NCBI GenBank assembly: GCA_021234155.1
Contig: JAJEKV010000902.1
Location: 1-64,000, forward strand
Direction of reading: 5' to 3'
Length of the DNA: 64,000 nucleotides
From: Isoetes taiwanensis
Taxonomy: Eukaryota > Streptophyta > Lycopodiopsida > Isoetales > Isoetaceae
Shown: positions 1 to 12,219 of the stretch, in pieces
Layout: every line of letters starts with the position of its first letter
How positions within the stretch are numbered: the stretch's first letter is position 1
Made by a program: the position numbers and the translations under genes
The notes under the pieces: generated by a model
The model's database searches: none
Seen by the model: the letters and a program-made list of their open reading frames with translations, nothing else
Told to the model about the DNA's origin: nothing

Positions 1-3000
1 TTTTACATGCTTCAAATGATAGGAAAGTAAAAAGCGATGTCTGGATATTCACACAGGTGGGCATAAATCTTACTGCTCCTTGAGGCCTTGGTAAGCAATG
101 TGGGTGCTAGAGAGAGCGTAAAACAAGGGCTTGACTACCATAGCCAAGAGTCATTGTGGGATCAGGATGTAATGGAAGGTCTTTGAATTTGTATATTTTT
201 TCACCTTTGAAACCAAGATTAGGAAGGCAACAATCAATAAGGCCGCTATAGCTATATATTTAAGCAGTTCAAACAACGACTCATTAACTAACATATATTC
301 TCAAAGATGAAATGGGTGTACACAGAGAGGTCATATTCGATAAAATGCGTTATAGAGCTCCGTTGCATCATGCATATTCAATTTAGATTACTTAGAATAA
401 AAAGTGAGGAAATTGATGATCTCATTGTGGTGGTTAGGATTCGAGACCCTTACAATGGGGTGTACTCCATCATGTACTCTTTTGCCCAGTAATAAATCCA
501 ATGTTTTTCTCCCTCACACCTACACATTGGAATAATATACACATTGGAATAATATGTTCATTCATGTTTTCAACAACTTTTTTTATAACCGACCAATAGC
601 TTAGTTTTATATCCGACTTCACGGAGACTCCTTCATGCCTCCCGCAATCGGCGACATTGAAATTAAGGCATTAGTAAGCTCCACATAGTAGTGTGGTAAT
701 AGTGAGCCCAGTGTGGGAATGATGCCCTGATTACATTATCTCATGGGAAGACAAGGATATCCGTGATTCGAATGTGTTTCAAATTGCATTAATATGTATA
801 TAATATATGTTGGGCGTTAACAATAGGTCCAATTTCACAAGAATCCGGAAAGGCAATAACTTTACATTGTCACTTTTTTAATGCGTGCATTAATTTTTTC
901 TAGACCGTAGTGATACATTACCTAAACCATGTATGTTTCTAAACATATTGATAAGATGGATGAAATGTTAAGCCCGGCCAGCCTTGGTAAGGAACAAACC
1001 ATATATATATATACAAGGCAAACAATATGTGAAGCATGAACAAATTTTGCTTTTATTTGGCGGTCTTTGAGAAATTTTTTAGAGCAAGCAGGTTTGATAG
1101 TGATAGTGATGGTGAAGGGTCCGGACGTGAGGCATTGGCGGTCTTGGCTCCATTCTCCGGCTCGCTACCGATTTATTAACTATGAAGTTGTGCAGTTATC
1201 CCGTTAAAAACTTTACATGCATCATCAATACTACCATTTTGCATCCATAAGAGGGCTATTTCCGACAACTTAGTCCCATTCTAAAATCATATAGCCTACA
1301 TTGGATGTCAAATCATGGGCTGCTAAACAGAGAGGAACCAGAGAAAAATTAAAAAAAAAAGTGAAAAACAAACCTAAAAAGATTTGAAATTCCCTTTGGC
1401 GATTCTAAATCTTGGCCTTGCAAATCAATCGAATCAAGAGACTTGATGGTAACACATAAAAGGAAAAAATGAATGTTGAATAGCCACTGCAGTGATCTAC
1501 CATAGCCAAGCAAAAAGGGCCTAAAAGTTGCTTTATACCATCTTAAATTTTTGCTTCTCGTGCACCTTGAGGTGTGTTTCATAGCGACAACACGTAAGAA
1601 AAGAAGCCACCGCTAAAGCTCAAACAAATGCTTCCAGAAAACATAAAAGATCCCCTTTGTTGAATCGCCAGAGCTACAAACCACGGAAAAACCTCCCGCC
1701 AAGATCTCCACGGAATCCCGCTTTCATGGACTCAGTCAAGCTTAGACTATGCCGCTTCCATCAAAATCCACCATAATCCTAGTGCCATTCGACAACCCGG
1801 CAAAAGCTCGGATGAAGCATGGCTATGCCCTCAGGAGAGGAAGAGAATCAAGAAAAAAAAAAAATCTTGCAATAAAAATTTAAGGGCCGAATTTTATTCT
1901 GTGGTCAACCTAAAAAAACGGGACCTCAAATTACTGTAGGGCTAAACAACTTTTTTCAACACAAAAAGAGTCGAGATTGAGTCGACTCGCCTCAGATCCC
2001 TTCGTCCGCCTTTTTCCTTGTAACTGGCGCCAATATTTAAAGGAGTTAAATGCCAGGAAAGCAAGAAAAGACAAAATTTGGGGTCACTGTTGGCAAATTT
2101 TTGTGACCGAAAAAAATTTCTTTGGGGAATTTTCAGCTCACAAAAATTTCGCCTTCCAAAAAATTGACAAAAAAAAATGGCATATGTTGACACGTTCTCA
2201 AATGGCAGGCATGCATTTAAATTTTGGCTGCATTTAAACTTTGGCTTTCTAACGACGATGGCAGTAAATCCCCTAATTTCAATGGCCGACATTGAATGTC
2301 CTAGAAGTTTCTTTGCATCTTCAAAGACAAAATCAATGGATATGATTTCGTCCACCCCTCGATCGAACGGTAATAAGATGGGGTGCATGGCCCATGCATG
2401 CCCATGCATGTTTTCCATCATGATCAAAGGGTGTAATTTCGACACTTCATCATTTTCTATACAAACGGCTGAGATCAATTTAAATATGTAACAATCTGTT
2501 CCATGGGGTCATCAAAGTAATTTTATAAATATTATGATATAAATGGTATTATTTTAACGTAGGTATATGTAGTAACGTTTGAGATTAAATTGCAACAATG
2601 AAAAACATTGTAAAATAATTATTGCCAAAATACGGAAAAAGGTTTGAAGCTTTGTACTATGCATTCACCATCTTCAAGTTCTTTAATGTACTTCCAGCCT
2701 AAAAATTATGGTTTAAAAAATATGGCATTGCAGGGCGAAAGCATTGTGGTCATAATGTGTTGGGAATGAGAAAAGAGTTTTCTTTATAAAGTATGATGCA
2801 ATTAAAATATTATTTGATTTTCTTTGTTGAGTGAACTTAATAACTCTATCTCAATTAATAGTTGAAGATGTATAGATGACTGACTATTGGCCAAGAATAC
2901 TGCCACAAATATAATAGAATGCTCTACAAAAACCATTCTCTAAAGAACGGACATATAGTCCAATACCACCTCCAACCACATTAATGTGCTCTAGACATGA

Positions 3001-3690
3001 CAATAGGAATATAGCAAAGAATTGCGGAACATCACTCCAAATTCCATTCCAACATAGAGTAAGCATTGATACTCAATATAGTTAATGCTCACTTTGCAAA
3101 AAAGTGTCGATAATTTTTATTACAAGAGGAAAATAGACATGCATAATCTGCTAAGAGGAAGACAATGCAGTCTACAATTTGCTTCTCTTCTCTGGGAAGC
3201 AAAGCACATGTAGCTAGATTACATGCACAAATCCGATGGAAACAAATCCGAAATAAAATTGGGATTGGCCACAAGTTGCTACGGACATAAGAAGTTTGAA
3301 GGTTTGCACGGTGATGCGGTCGCCTTCAACCACGGGGAATTTGATCCAGCTCACATGCTAGAGATGTTGAACCTCATGGTGCGTCTGCTCGCCATGCGGA
3401 TCCAATGCCCGCAGACGTTATACCATTTAGCAGAGCTAGGTGGAGCATTGAGGAAGGCTTGAAGGGTAAAGATGTGAGGTTCTGGGTTGTGGATGGTCAA
3501 GATGATACGTGAGGGCGGCCGAAAGTGTGCTTGACGAAGGAGATCCCGAGGATTAAAAAGATCGGTATTCCAAAGTGCAGAGTTCTCTCAACGGATACAC
3601 CACCCTACAGGAGCTTGCCCGGCGATTAGCTTGTCGAGAATACAATAGCGGCTACATAAGGTATTTTACGGGCATCAAGATTAGGGCGAT
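1..3690. other. No recognisable gene
   Basis: I see no supported gene here. Overlapping open frames exist on both strands at 1942-2491, the longest being 178 codons on the minus strand, but neither shows a known motif. The base composition is AT-rich and each frame mirrors the other, so I treat them as chance. A purine/pyrimidine-poor run of A residues lies at about 1851-1863. No tRNA, rRNA or transposon ends were recognised. Confidence 0.5.
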
Positions 3691-3850
3691 TCCTCATTCG
3701 CGAGTCGAAAGCCCCTCCCAATCCTCTCGCTTTTTGTCTTCCCATGGATTTTCTCGACTCATGAGTCGAGAATACCCTATACCGCTATTCGGGGCTTCCT
3801 TTGTAATTGGGAAATTGGAAATTTCACCATGAGTCGAGAAACCCTAAACT
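3691..3850. repeat. Palindromic TCGACTC/GAGTCGA motifs
   Basis: Three copies of the GAGTCGAGAA motif or its inverse lie here. One is a near-perfect hairpin, TTCTCGACTCATGAGTCGAGAA split into TTCTCGACTC and GAGTCGAGAA around an AT centre, near 3752-3773. The same motif forms arrays at 5.4-6.1 kb, 31.4-31.9 kb and 47.2-47.3 kb. Its function is unknown. Confidence 0.6.
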
Positions 3851-4139
3851 TACTCAAGAGGGCTTCCGTTCACGTGCTAGAGCTCAAGATCTACCTAGAA
3901 GGTTCCTCTGCAACTTGATAATTGTGCTGAGCAAAAATAAGAACAGTGGATATTTTCTTTCCTATCCTATAATATTTGTGGGGATATTTGAAAGAGTTAA
4001 TTTAGGATTTTGATGCCCGACATACCCATGAGGATGTGGATCATTATTTGGCAAATATAGTTGTGTACTAAATGGAAATGACCAACTTTTCTAGGCTAAT
4101 GGAAATCTTGCATGAATGCACCGCTTCCAAACCCTATAT

Positions 4140-5070
4140 GTTTTCTCATAGAAGAAGTGCCCTGATTGGAAGAGCTTTGTGGATGATTATGCATTGGATC
4201 TTGAAGGTCATTCCAGGCCTCTGCAGTTCACTTTTTGGGTGAGAAATTGAATTCCAATCTTTCAATGGAAGATGAGACCTTCGAAGGAGGAGTGGAGAGG
4301 AGCAGAGGAAATATGGCATAGAGATGAGAATGGCAAGTCTATGATACTTCCAGGTCAACCAAAAGCTCTAAAACCTACTAAAGAAGTGAAGCAATTGGGA
4401 TTGACTAAGGAAGGAATCCAGGACTATATAAAGCATACCCCAATGACACCAACCGTGCTTTGATAGCTTACTGGAAGAAGGTGATTAACCTGTTGGGAGA
4501 GATAGACACATCCTCAGATTAATTGAAAGAAGGATTGGTGAATTGAAAGAAGGAGTAGGTAGAAGACCTTAGCAGGTGCTGAGGATGTTGATGATACTGT
4601 TAGTAGCATTCGTAAGCATTATGTTCCTCCTCCTTCTGACAAATACTATGTTGGTCCTAAGAACAATAGGCCAATGTTTCTAGGCATGCAAACTTATGAA
4701 CCTTCCACTGACTTGGAATGCCACCAATTTGTGGTAGTAAAACCAACAGATTTAGATACCTATCCAGTGTGGTTGGAGTACACCATCTCTGATATTTGCA
4801 AAGAAGAAGGTAATATTAACTTCAACCATGTGCGGGTAGAATGGCGGTGTCCTGTACATCAGTTGACCAATGTATCGGATAAAGAAAGGTACTTAGATTG
4901 TTGGACAAAGAAATAGAGGAGACATCCGAGGGATCCTGATCTTTGGCTAGACTTTGAAAGTGTATTGTACTCATGGCCTCCAAATACTGTTCCAGGTAGA
5001 AATGTGAGAATTACAATACCTCAGGATGTCAGGAAGAAGGCTATGATATCATTGGAGGTGCTTGAATAGA
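4140..5070 (+). pseudogene. Broken unrecognised protein-coding remnant
   Basis: Several plus-strand frames join into one protein-like sequence if small shifts and one in-frame stop are allowed. The first stretch, 4272-4463, has a charged segment (PSKEEWRGAEEIWHRDE) and ends IKHTPMTPTVL. The second, 4674-4916, contains HQFVVVKPTDLDTYPVWLEY and then HVRVEWRCP. After a TAG at 4914 the same frame continues with PRDPDLWLDFESVLYSWPP to about 5067. The pattern 'VVVKP..D....VWL......RVEW' resembles small beta-rich domains at the C-termini of proteins encoded by some plant transposons and repeat families. That link is from memory and weak. I do not recognise the gene and call it a remnant because of the breaks. 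Confidence 0.35.
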
Positions 5071-5269
5071 AGTGAATAACTATGTAAATTTTCTTCATCA
5101 CGTTTTTATAATATGGTGCTATATTGTGAAATATTGACTACTTTGTAAATAATATGAGATTACATTTTCATACTTTTGAGGTGGTTTGTGTGAATTTGAA
5201 TATGTTATTAAAAACATACAATACGAAATTTGTCCCAAAATTAAGACATATAATCCCAATTTAAATGAA

Positions 5270-6180
5270 TGATGGTTTCACATCCTCCCTTGACTCGCCT
5301 AAGCTCAAGTGCATTCCCAGAAAACAGTCACAGATAGCCTCACCAATCGAGCCACTCTCCTTCAAACAATCTTCCTCGAATATTGCGAATGGAGGCCGGG
5401 ACCGGGTGGAGGCCTGGAACTTACCACAGAGGAATGCATTTGAACCGCATCCTTAAGGAGGGGGGGCTTTCTCGACTTTCAGTCGAGAAGGCGGTCAGTC
5501 TTACACACAACAATGCACCGCTTATCACACATCTTCCCTTGTCCCGCCTAAGCTCTAGTATATTCTCCGTTGTCGGTCGCAGTGCCTCTATCAATGAGTC
5601 ACTCTTCTTGAACCATCTTCCTTGAATATTGTGAAGGGAGGGGCGGGGAATGCATTGAACTGCATCCCTAAGGAGGGCTGGGGGCTTTCTGATTTCGAGC
5701 CGAGAAGGCCCTCAAGTCTACACACGACAAATGCAGATCGCTTATCTCACATCCTCCCTTGATCCGCCTAAGCTCTAGTGCATTCTCGAGTGTTGAGTCA
5801 GCGGGGGTGCCTCTATCCAGTCGAGGAGCCACTCTTCTTCAACCATCTTCCCCAATATTGCGGGCGAGGGGGGGCCCGGTGGAGGCCTCTCCTCCAACCC
5901 GCGAGTGGAATGTATTTGAACCTGCATCCCTAAGGAGGGCTGGAGGCTTTCGGCTCAGCGAGTCGAGAAGGCCCTCGAGTCTTACCCACAAAGCAATGCA
6001 GCATTGCTTATCCCACATCCGCCCTTGACCTACCCAAGCTCTAGTGCATTCTTCGATTGTCGAGTCGCGGGTGCCTCTTTTTGATGCCTTGAGCCACTCT
6101 CCTTGAACCATCTTCCTCGAATATTGCGAGGGGGAGCTCGGGACTGGTGGAGGCCTCAAGGACTGCCAACCACTGTGGGA
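5270..6180. repeat. Tandem repeat, about 220-265 bp unit, nearly four copies
   Basis: The segment CACATCCTCCCTTGACTCGC and close variants recur at about 5279, 5526, 5749 and 6016. Each copy then has a 'CTAAGCTCTAGTGCATTC' stretch, a 'GAGCCACTCT' stretch, 'ATCTTCCTCGAATATTGCG', and a G-rich part ending 'CCTAAGGAGG'. A CTTTCTCGAC/GTCGAGAAGG hairpin lies between the units. The copies differ mainly at C/G-rich points. Open frames in this region are by-products of the repeat. Confidence 0.75.
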
Positions 6181-6645
6181 ATGTATTCAACCAAAACATG
6201 GAGCTGTTCATGAGTTATTTGATTGGTTGCTTCCTTCACAAGACATCTCTCAACCCCAGAGTGTCTCGATGTTGAAATATGCTCAACAAGAAAACAACCA
6301 ATCGAGCAAGCTTTCGAGTAGTTCCACATTCTAAACAAGTCTAACATCCTACGGGAATCTCTCAAACAAGCATCCTAATAAAATAGTGGTAAGCACTCAC
6401 CTCTTCACCAAAAGTATTCTTTGGGCCATTGTATCCACGTATCCTTGACCTCTCAGGGTCTTTGCCTTCTTCATCGACCTCATCAATAAGGCATCTCCAT
6501 CAAAAACTTGTGTTAAAGCAATTCTTGTGTATCCCTTCTCCATGGCACTATAGTGAAGAGTGCCAGTATCCTCTAGCTCATCTCCCACTGCTACCATAGC
6601 CCCACGTACATCGATCAAATCATCTAATTTCAACAGAACACTCAA
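6156..6645 (-). pseudogene. Ankyrin-repeat-like fragment
   Basis: The minus-strand frame 6397-6645 contains LEDTGTLHYSAMEKGYTRIA, which resembles the ankyrin pattern 'D..G.T.LH.A...G....A', followed by a second weaker unit (DGDALLMRSMKKAKTL). A further minus-strand frame at 6156-6365 may be a downstream piece (LRDSRRMLDLFRMW...). Ankyrin units are about 33 residues long, and only one to two are seen. There is no start, no partner domain and no intact frame. This is probably a degraded copy of a plant ankyrin protein, but chance similarity is possible. Confidence 0.25.
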
Positions 6646-7001
6646 TTAGACGGAGCTAGAGAGTAAATTGATGTTAGGAGCTTACAACGTCGTGGCGCCA
6701 TGCCGAGAAGTCATTCGGAATCTCTCTCTGCCTCCGGCTACTAAGACCTGATAAAACTCTGCGCTCGATACACTTAGTCCCTCGAAATGTAAAAGTTTGA
6801 ATTAGTGTTTGGGCGGGCTAAAGATGGTCGTGTTGTATCCTTAGCCCGCTTTTTTCCCTTGAATGATTGTGTGTCCTTAATTTCAAATTTAAGAACACGC
6901 TGGAACCTATTTTTACATGCAGTCCCAAAATCACAAAGTCCTAGAAGAGACTAAGTCTAGAAGGGAATTCGAGCAGCAAGAGACAGCGCAAGCATCAAGA
7001 C

Positions 7002-7083
7002 ATGACGACTCCAACAAAAAAGCGGGGCGCCGGATCGGAGCCGGGCTCTAGTGGAACGAAGAAACGAAAGACCATGCCTTCCG
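7002..7083 (+). CDS. Possible first exon with a basic nuclear-localisation-like stretch
   Basis: An ATG at 7002 opens a short frame encoding MTTPTKKRGAG, then SSGTKKRKTMPS, and runs straight into GTAAGC at 7084, a good plant splice donor. The two basic clusters (TKKR and TKKRK) resemble a bipartite nuclear localisation signal. I could not find convincing following exons downstream, so the host gene is unknown and may be dead. Its frame has no support beyond composition and the donor site. Confidence 0.22.
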
Positions 7084-7089
7084 GTAAGC

Positions 7090-9092
7090 ACTCAACTTTG
7101 ATTCGACTCATCTACCTATTCTGAGGATATTTTAGCCTTGTAGCATTTACGGTAGAGACACTCGTCATCACTGGTAGAACTCCATTCTTCATCCTTGAAG
7201 GATTGGAGACAGAGCTGCTACAAACCCCAGCGGATTCTAATGGTATGTCGAAGTAACATCTTGTGGGAAATGACAGGGCAAGCCTATATAGCACAAAATC
7301 TTAAGGTGCAAAAACAGAAAGAAGTATCTGTAAGGTTTACCAATAGGGTCTGCATATAGCTGCTTGAAGGACCAGACGGAGTGGTATGAGCACTCTGAAG
7401 ATAGTGCTTAGCTCGATCATAATCCTCGAAGGTACATATAGAGCAGGAGCTTTTGTAAAGAAGCCAAACACATTTTTATTAACCACATACATTGCAGGAT
7501 TATAATGAAGCTAAGAAGTGTCTTCAAATGAACTGTCTTCAGGATTTATATGTTATAAATTTCCAAACGGACCACTTGGCCATGCTCAACCCAAGGGCAA
7601 ATGCTTAGGAAAATTATCAGAGATGTACTGGTGTTCATAATTATTTGCAGCTCCTCATGCAACCACAACCAAGTGCGGCAATAAAATCTAGAAGACTTAA
7701 GACCATGAAAATGATCAGTTATGAACTATTCACCACAACATTCAAACTATCAATCCCAGCACTGGAGGGTACCTTCATTCTACTCTAGACATTCTATAGA
7801 GAGATGATACACTGGATTTTTTCCTTGTAATACAAAAACCACCGGACATGTTAAGATGATCGTTCTTGGCGCTGCTGCAAGGTGGTGTGAGAGAAGGAAG
7901 TTGCTCTCCTCTTTCTCTCAAATCGGCAATCTTTGCAACACTTCCAGAGATTTATTTGTTTCTACAGATGCTAGCCAGAGTTTCTTGCAGATGTTTTTGT
8001 CGGATCTGTTGCATCTCAAGATTGTCAGATAATTTGTTTCTTGAAGCTTCTTCAGGGCGACTTTCTTATGAGGATATAGGTAATCCACTAATGTGGTCTT
8101 TCTGCTCAAATGCATCAGAGGCATTATGTTTCTTGCAAGAAAGGAAGATCTTGGGAAGAATTTTTGGCTGCCCCAATCTTTGTTATCTCTAATTAGTGGA
8201 ATAAGCTGCAAGGGCTCTTTCTCAGGAGATGCTAAAGTGGCCGGACTGGCATAAATTCTTCATTTCTTTCTTTCTTTGCAGGCAAGAACACACTGAAAAG
8301 GCACATAGGTCTATAAGGTGGAGCAAATTTTTATATAGCTTTGAGAAAACGGGCTTTAGGTTCTTTTTGATTTCTAGCAGTCTATATCTTAATCCAGATT
8401 CTTTAAAAGTTGTATGATTCCATCCCTCTTGCTCTTTCATGCTAGCGTAAAGATCTAGGGCTGTTTCCTTGGAAGGAAGCAGAGTTTTTTTATCATTATT
8501 TGCAAGTTTATTAACAAGAATGTGAGATTTCTTGAGAATGCCGAGCTAGGGATTTGATTGTGACTAGGACGATGCTCCCATATCATGAACCATACTTTGG
8601 AGGAGAGTTTTGGCGGCTTGGCTGTGTGTCTAGGTTATTCAGGTTGGCACATCCCGACAATGTAGCGTCTCTTTTGACTTCACAGATGTAAGTAGATTTG
8701 TAGATATGATCATAGTTTGAAGCATAGGTGGCTTCTTTGAGCAGTGCGAGAGATTGCTCAAGTTACTCGTCATTTCTTTCCTCTTCTTCTCTATTTATGC
8801 AAGAGGGTTCTTTGAGCATTCAAGATTTGTCTGCAAATCGTGGAAAATGGGCACTTGACTCCTGTAGTACTTTGTTTAACTACGAAGATGTTGATACTTG
8901 TAAGTATAGTTAGGACGAAGGAAGAGGTTGAGAGAGGCTTATGAGTACAAGAGCTTGAGATAAAAATTTTAGATTCACGTGGGATCCATTAGATGAATCT
9001 AAATCTGATCCATGAGGGATCTTTATGTTGTAATTCTTCCAACTGTTGAATACAACATTTTCTTACTTTCACCAAAAAAAAAAAAAATAAAG
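7090..9092. other. No recognisable gene
   Basis: About 2 kb without a supported gene. Frames at 7866-8192 (+) and 7918-8211 (-) overlap and match nothing I know. A stretch readable as SRDLFVSTDASQSFLQMF, about 7947-8000 in a third frame, looks protein-like but stops soon after. A poly(A) tract at 9075-9087 abuts the left edge of the 2.9-kb repeat. Confidence 0.4.
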
Positions 9093-12030
9093 ACTAGCCT
9101 TGACATAAGCCATACTAGCCACTTCTACATACCTCGGTCAATCCCTTGGTATTGTTATCATCCCAACTCGTGATGAGCTATCCCAAATTGGCATATACAT
9201 TTCCCATGTTATCGTTTTATTTTTAACATATGCCTAATGGAATAACCACTAACTAGGCCTAATTTACTCTTACCTCAGTAATTGACCATCTAGCCAAACT
9301 TGTTACTTATACAACAATTCTGTCATTATTTTATCCCAACTTGTTTCATTGTTCTTGGGATAGCAAAACAGAGTTATTAACACCCCTGTATACAATTGCA
9401 TACTTTTCCAAAATTTTTAGTTAAACCTTCAGCATTTCCCAATGACCAAATAGACAAGTTCTAAGGACCATGTTCACAACAAATTAATTTGCCCTGCTAG
9501 AGGGCTTCAATTACATTCACATATGTCTTTCAATACAAAAGAACTATCTATCATGCAAATGCACTGATTTATATGGTGCCACTTCATTGTAAAATTTATA
9601 AGAGATTCATCATCCTCTCCTAACTAAGCCAAGATGGGCAGACCGATTTTCAGTACCATTTTGTCAATAACAGAATACGTTATTTTAATCCAAACCTTTA
9701 ATCATGCCTCCAAGTCTAATGGCTTTAATTTATGCTAGATTCCAGGTATTATTAATGTCAACATGCACCTAAGTTCATAAAACTTCATCCTGCTGTTATT
9801 CAAGTCATATTTTTCAGCAGTACATATATCTGGTCATGCTTGACTCCATTCACATATGATCACTGTTCCTACAGCTCATAAACATCTAAGGGCTAAATTC
9901 CATAGCTACAGATAAGTCTTTTTTAACTTGTGTAGACTAAAGCAATTACTCAGTTAGACCATTATTTTGGTTAATCCAGAATCATACAGATTGTTAGACG
10001 ACTTATTTCAGCATTAAACTCACTCAGTCAATATTTCTGGTCTACCAATTATTTTTGCCATTGTCACAGATAGGTAGCCATATGCATATTGCATTATTCC
10101 CAATACTATTACGAACAGGCTCAGGCTTTGCCTTTTTATATCTGTGCTGCCCTGCACCTACTTATATTCATAAGATATGGAACTGTTTACACTTCCCATT
10201 ACACACCACGAACTAATTCCAGCATTCTAGAATAAAGGTTACTGTAAATTTTTCAACATGCTTGCATCACTTAATCTGCTTACAGCATTCATATGGCTTT
10301 GTTACTGACACTACATAGCTAAAGTCAATTCATTTTCTGTATTGGCCACGCCCATAATATGATTAGCCCAAACATTCCATTAATGTCATATCATTGCTCA
10401 CTGTTTTACAACCATCTATAAATGCACTAAGTTTAATCCAAAACATATCTATGCTTCAAGTTTCATTACGGTTCAGCATATTGCATTTTTACAACTTATA
10501 AGCCTCTGCCATAGCTATAACAGCATAATATCCTGCTGTAAAAGATCTTATGTAATATATCCAAAAAAAACCTTCCCATATACCATGTTCAGGTCTGCGC
10601 TACAACTTTCATGTCTATACTAGCTAACAGCCTGTCTTGACCATAATTCTTGTAATCCAAAGGGTAATAGATATATCATACCATCAGTGCACTTAACAGA
10701 CCAGACTTATCACCTCATACCGTGCTTTCATATCATAATATAAAACATATTTCTTCATACTTTTGCAGTTGTCACAGTTGCTCCACTGGTTTCAGCTACT
10801 ATTCTTGCTCACTAGACTTAAAAGACACAAATGGAGAAGAAACACCGTACCTGCAGCCACATGCAAACATTAGCAAAAATATGGTAATGATGCAAGGGCC
10901 AAAAGGTACATTGGTGTTTCTTGGCTTATCGCCTTTCACCCTTTGTACCTTTTAAGCCCATGCACAAGAATAATAGACACAAATTTATGCTACAAGATAC
11001 TAAAACATATCAGACATACAGTTACCAAATCATTATTTAGCAACCAGTATTACACATATTAATAATTTATTATGCTAAATGAGCCTCAAGAGCTCACTCA
11101 TCATGCTGTTTTGCAGATTTGCCAGGTTTAGAACCCATCATTTGGTGTTCATAGAAACGTTCCCATGAATTAAACCATTCAAATTACGGTTTTCGCCTTT
11201 GTTCATGGTTGGGACCCTCATCTACTTGCGTTTTAGGAACATAATGCTCTCGTCGAACCACCATATCTAACATTCTCACTGCTTATTCCTGTTATAAGCA
11301 TTGTTTCTTCTATTGAAATATTCTCCACTACTATCCCCAAATCCCCTCTTATTATCATAGTTCCTGCCTCTGCCTCTTCCAGCCCGCTCCATGCTTGTAT
11401 TGCAATAATCAGAGTTTAGGTAGCACCATTCAAGCTCCCGGTTGAGATGGCGCCATTCCAGTATCTCCACAGTTGAGAGCAAAGGGTCCGATTCATCTCT
11501 GAAATGATCCATGCTTGTTTATGCTATTTTGCCGAATATAAATTTCCGTCCGCCAAATGGCGAGAACACATTAACTTCTAGGTGCGCTTTTACCTTTCTT
11601 GGGGGCCACCCTTGCATTCAAGCTCCACCGGCCACGGTCCGGCTCCGTTCCCAAAACCCTAGTCTTACACATAATCCCAGTTACCTTAGGATATGGGTTA
11701 GTCTTATCGAAAATTATTCTGATTCAGCATTAAAGGTTATCTAATAAGATATTCTATTGCCCATCTATAATCGATGCTATTCAACTTAAGGTCCAATATA
11801 TATTATGTAACCTCAATATTCACATCCTTATCTAGGATCCAATCTGCCCACTTGCAAAATCCTTCATGTTACTATCTACCAACACACAAATAATAATGCC
11901 ACATGCATAATATCACAATTTTGCAAACCTTTATCATGTAGACTAGGTTAATACATGTCCTTTTGACCCCAATTTTATGCTTTTCTTCCTACCATAATAC
12001 ATAATTAATGATGGCATATTTATAAAAAAA
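9093..12030. repeat. Left 2.9-kb direct repeat
   Basis: The copy starts at ACTAGCCTTGACATAAGCC and ends ATGGCATATTTATAAAAAAA. It matches 16345-19280 along its full length and in the same order. Examples are CTAATGGAATAACCACTAAC near 9234 and near 16487, and GCCAAAAGGTACATTGGTGT near 10898 and near 18151. The ends are not TG...CA. Most of it is non-coding on both strands; the right part holds an RG-rich frame on the minus strand. Confidence 0.9.
11080..11512 (-). CDS. RG-rich small protein frame inside the left direct repeat
   Basis: The minus-strand frame starting at 11512 encodes MDHFRDESDPLLSTVEILEW, then a basic RG/N-rich stretch (ERAGRGRGRNYDNKRGFG) and FNRRNNAYNRNK. Small shifts carry it on through HYVPKTQVDEGPNHEQRRKP to WERFYEHQMMGSKPGKSAK. 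Similar DNA is present in the right repeat at about 18340-18760. RG-rich tails often bind RNA, so a nucleocapsid-like role for the retroelement is possible, but there is no zinc knuckle and no known family. Because it sits inside a terminal repeat, each full element would carry it upstream of ORF1. Confidence 0.35.
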
Positions 12031-12035
12031 AACCC

Positions 12036-12125
12036 TACCTCCTTAGGAGGAGAGTGTTGCACCCTTGCAATGCTTTTAAACTGTAATAATAGGATAGGGT
12101 GACCCCTACTATTACAAGAGGGGTC
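12036..12125. other. Two short inverted repeats at the repeat/core junction
   Basis: CCTCCTTAGGAGG (12038-12050) is an odd-length palindrome. GACCCCT (12101-12107) pairs with AGGGGTC (12119-12125) across an 11-base loop. Both lie just downstream of the reverse transcriptase stop in the direction of transcription and just before the left direct repeat. They could be part of a 3' RNA structure. Confidence 0.45.
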
Positions 12126-12219
12126 CGCACAATCCTATAAAGTTGAATTGCCCTACCGAAGTAATTATTAAAGAACTTAAATAGAAGTAAGTTCAGCTAT
12201 TTACCTTATTAGTATTCCG

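Noticed and set aside
1942-2491. 178-codon minus-strand frame with overlapping plus-strand frames
   Set aside because: No domain, both strands open, AT-rich composition; no evidence of coding.
9093-12130. Hammerhead ribozyme in the direct repeats, as found in Penelope-like elements
   Set aside because: I searched by eye for CTGANGA with a paired GAAA on both strands. The nearest match, CTGATGCGG near 12392, lacks the required A and stems.
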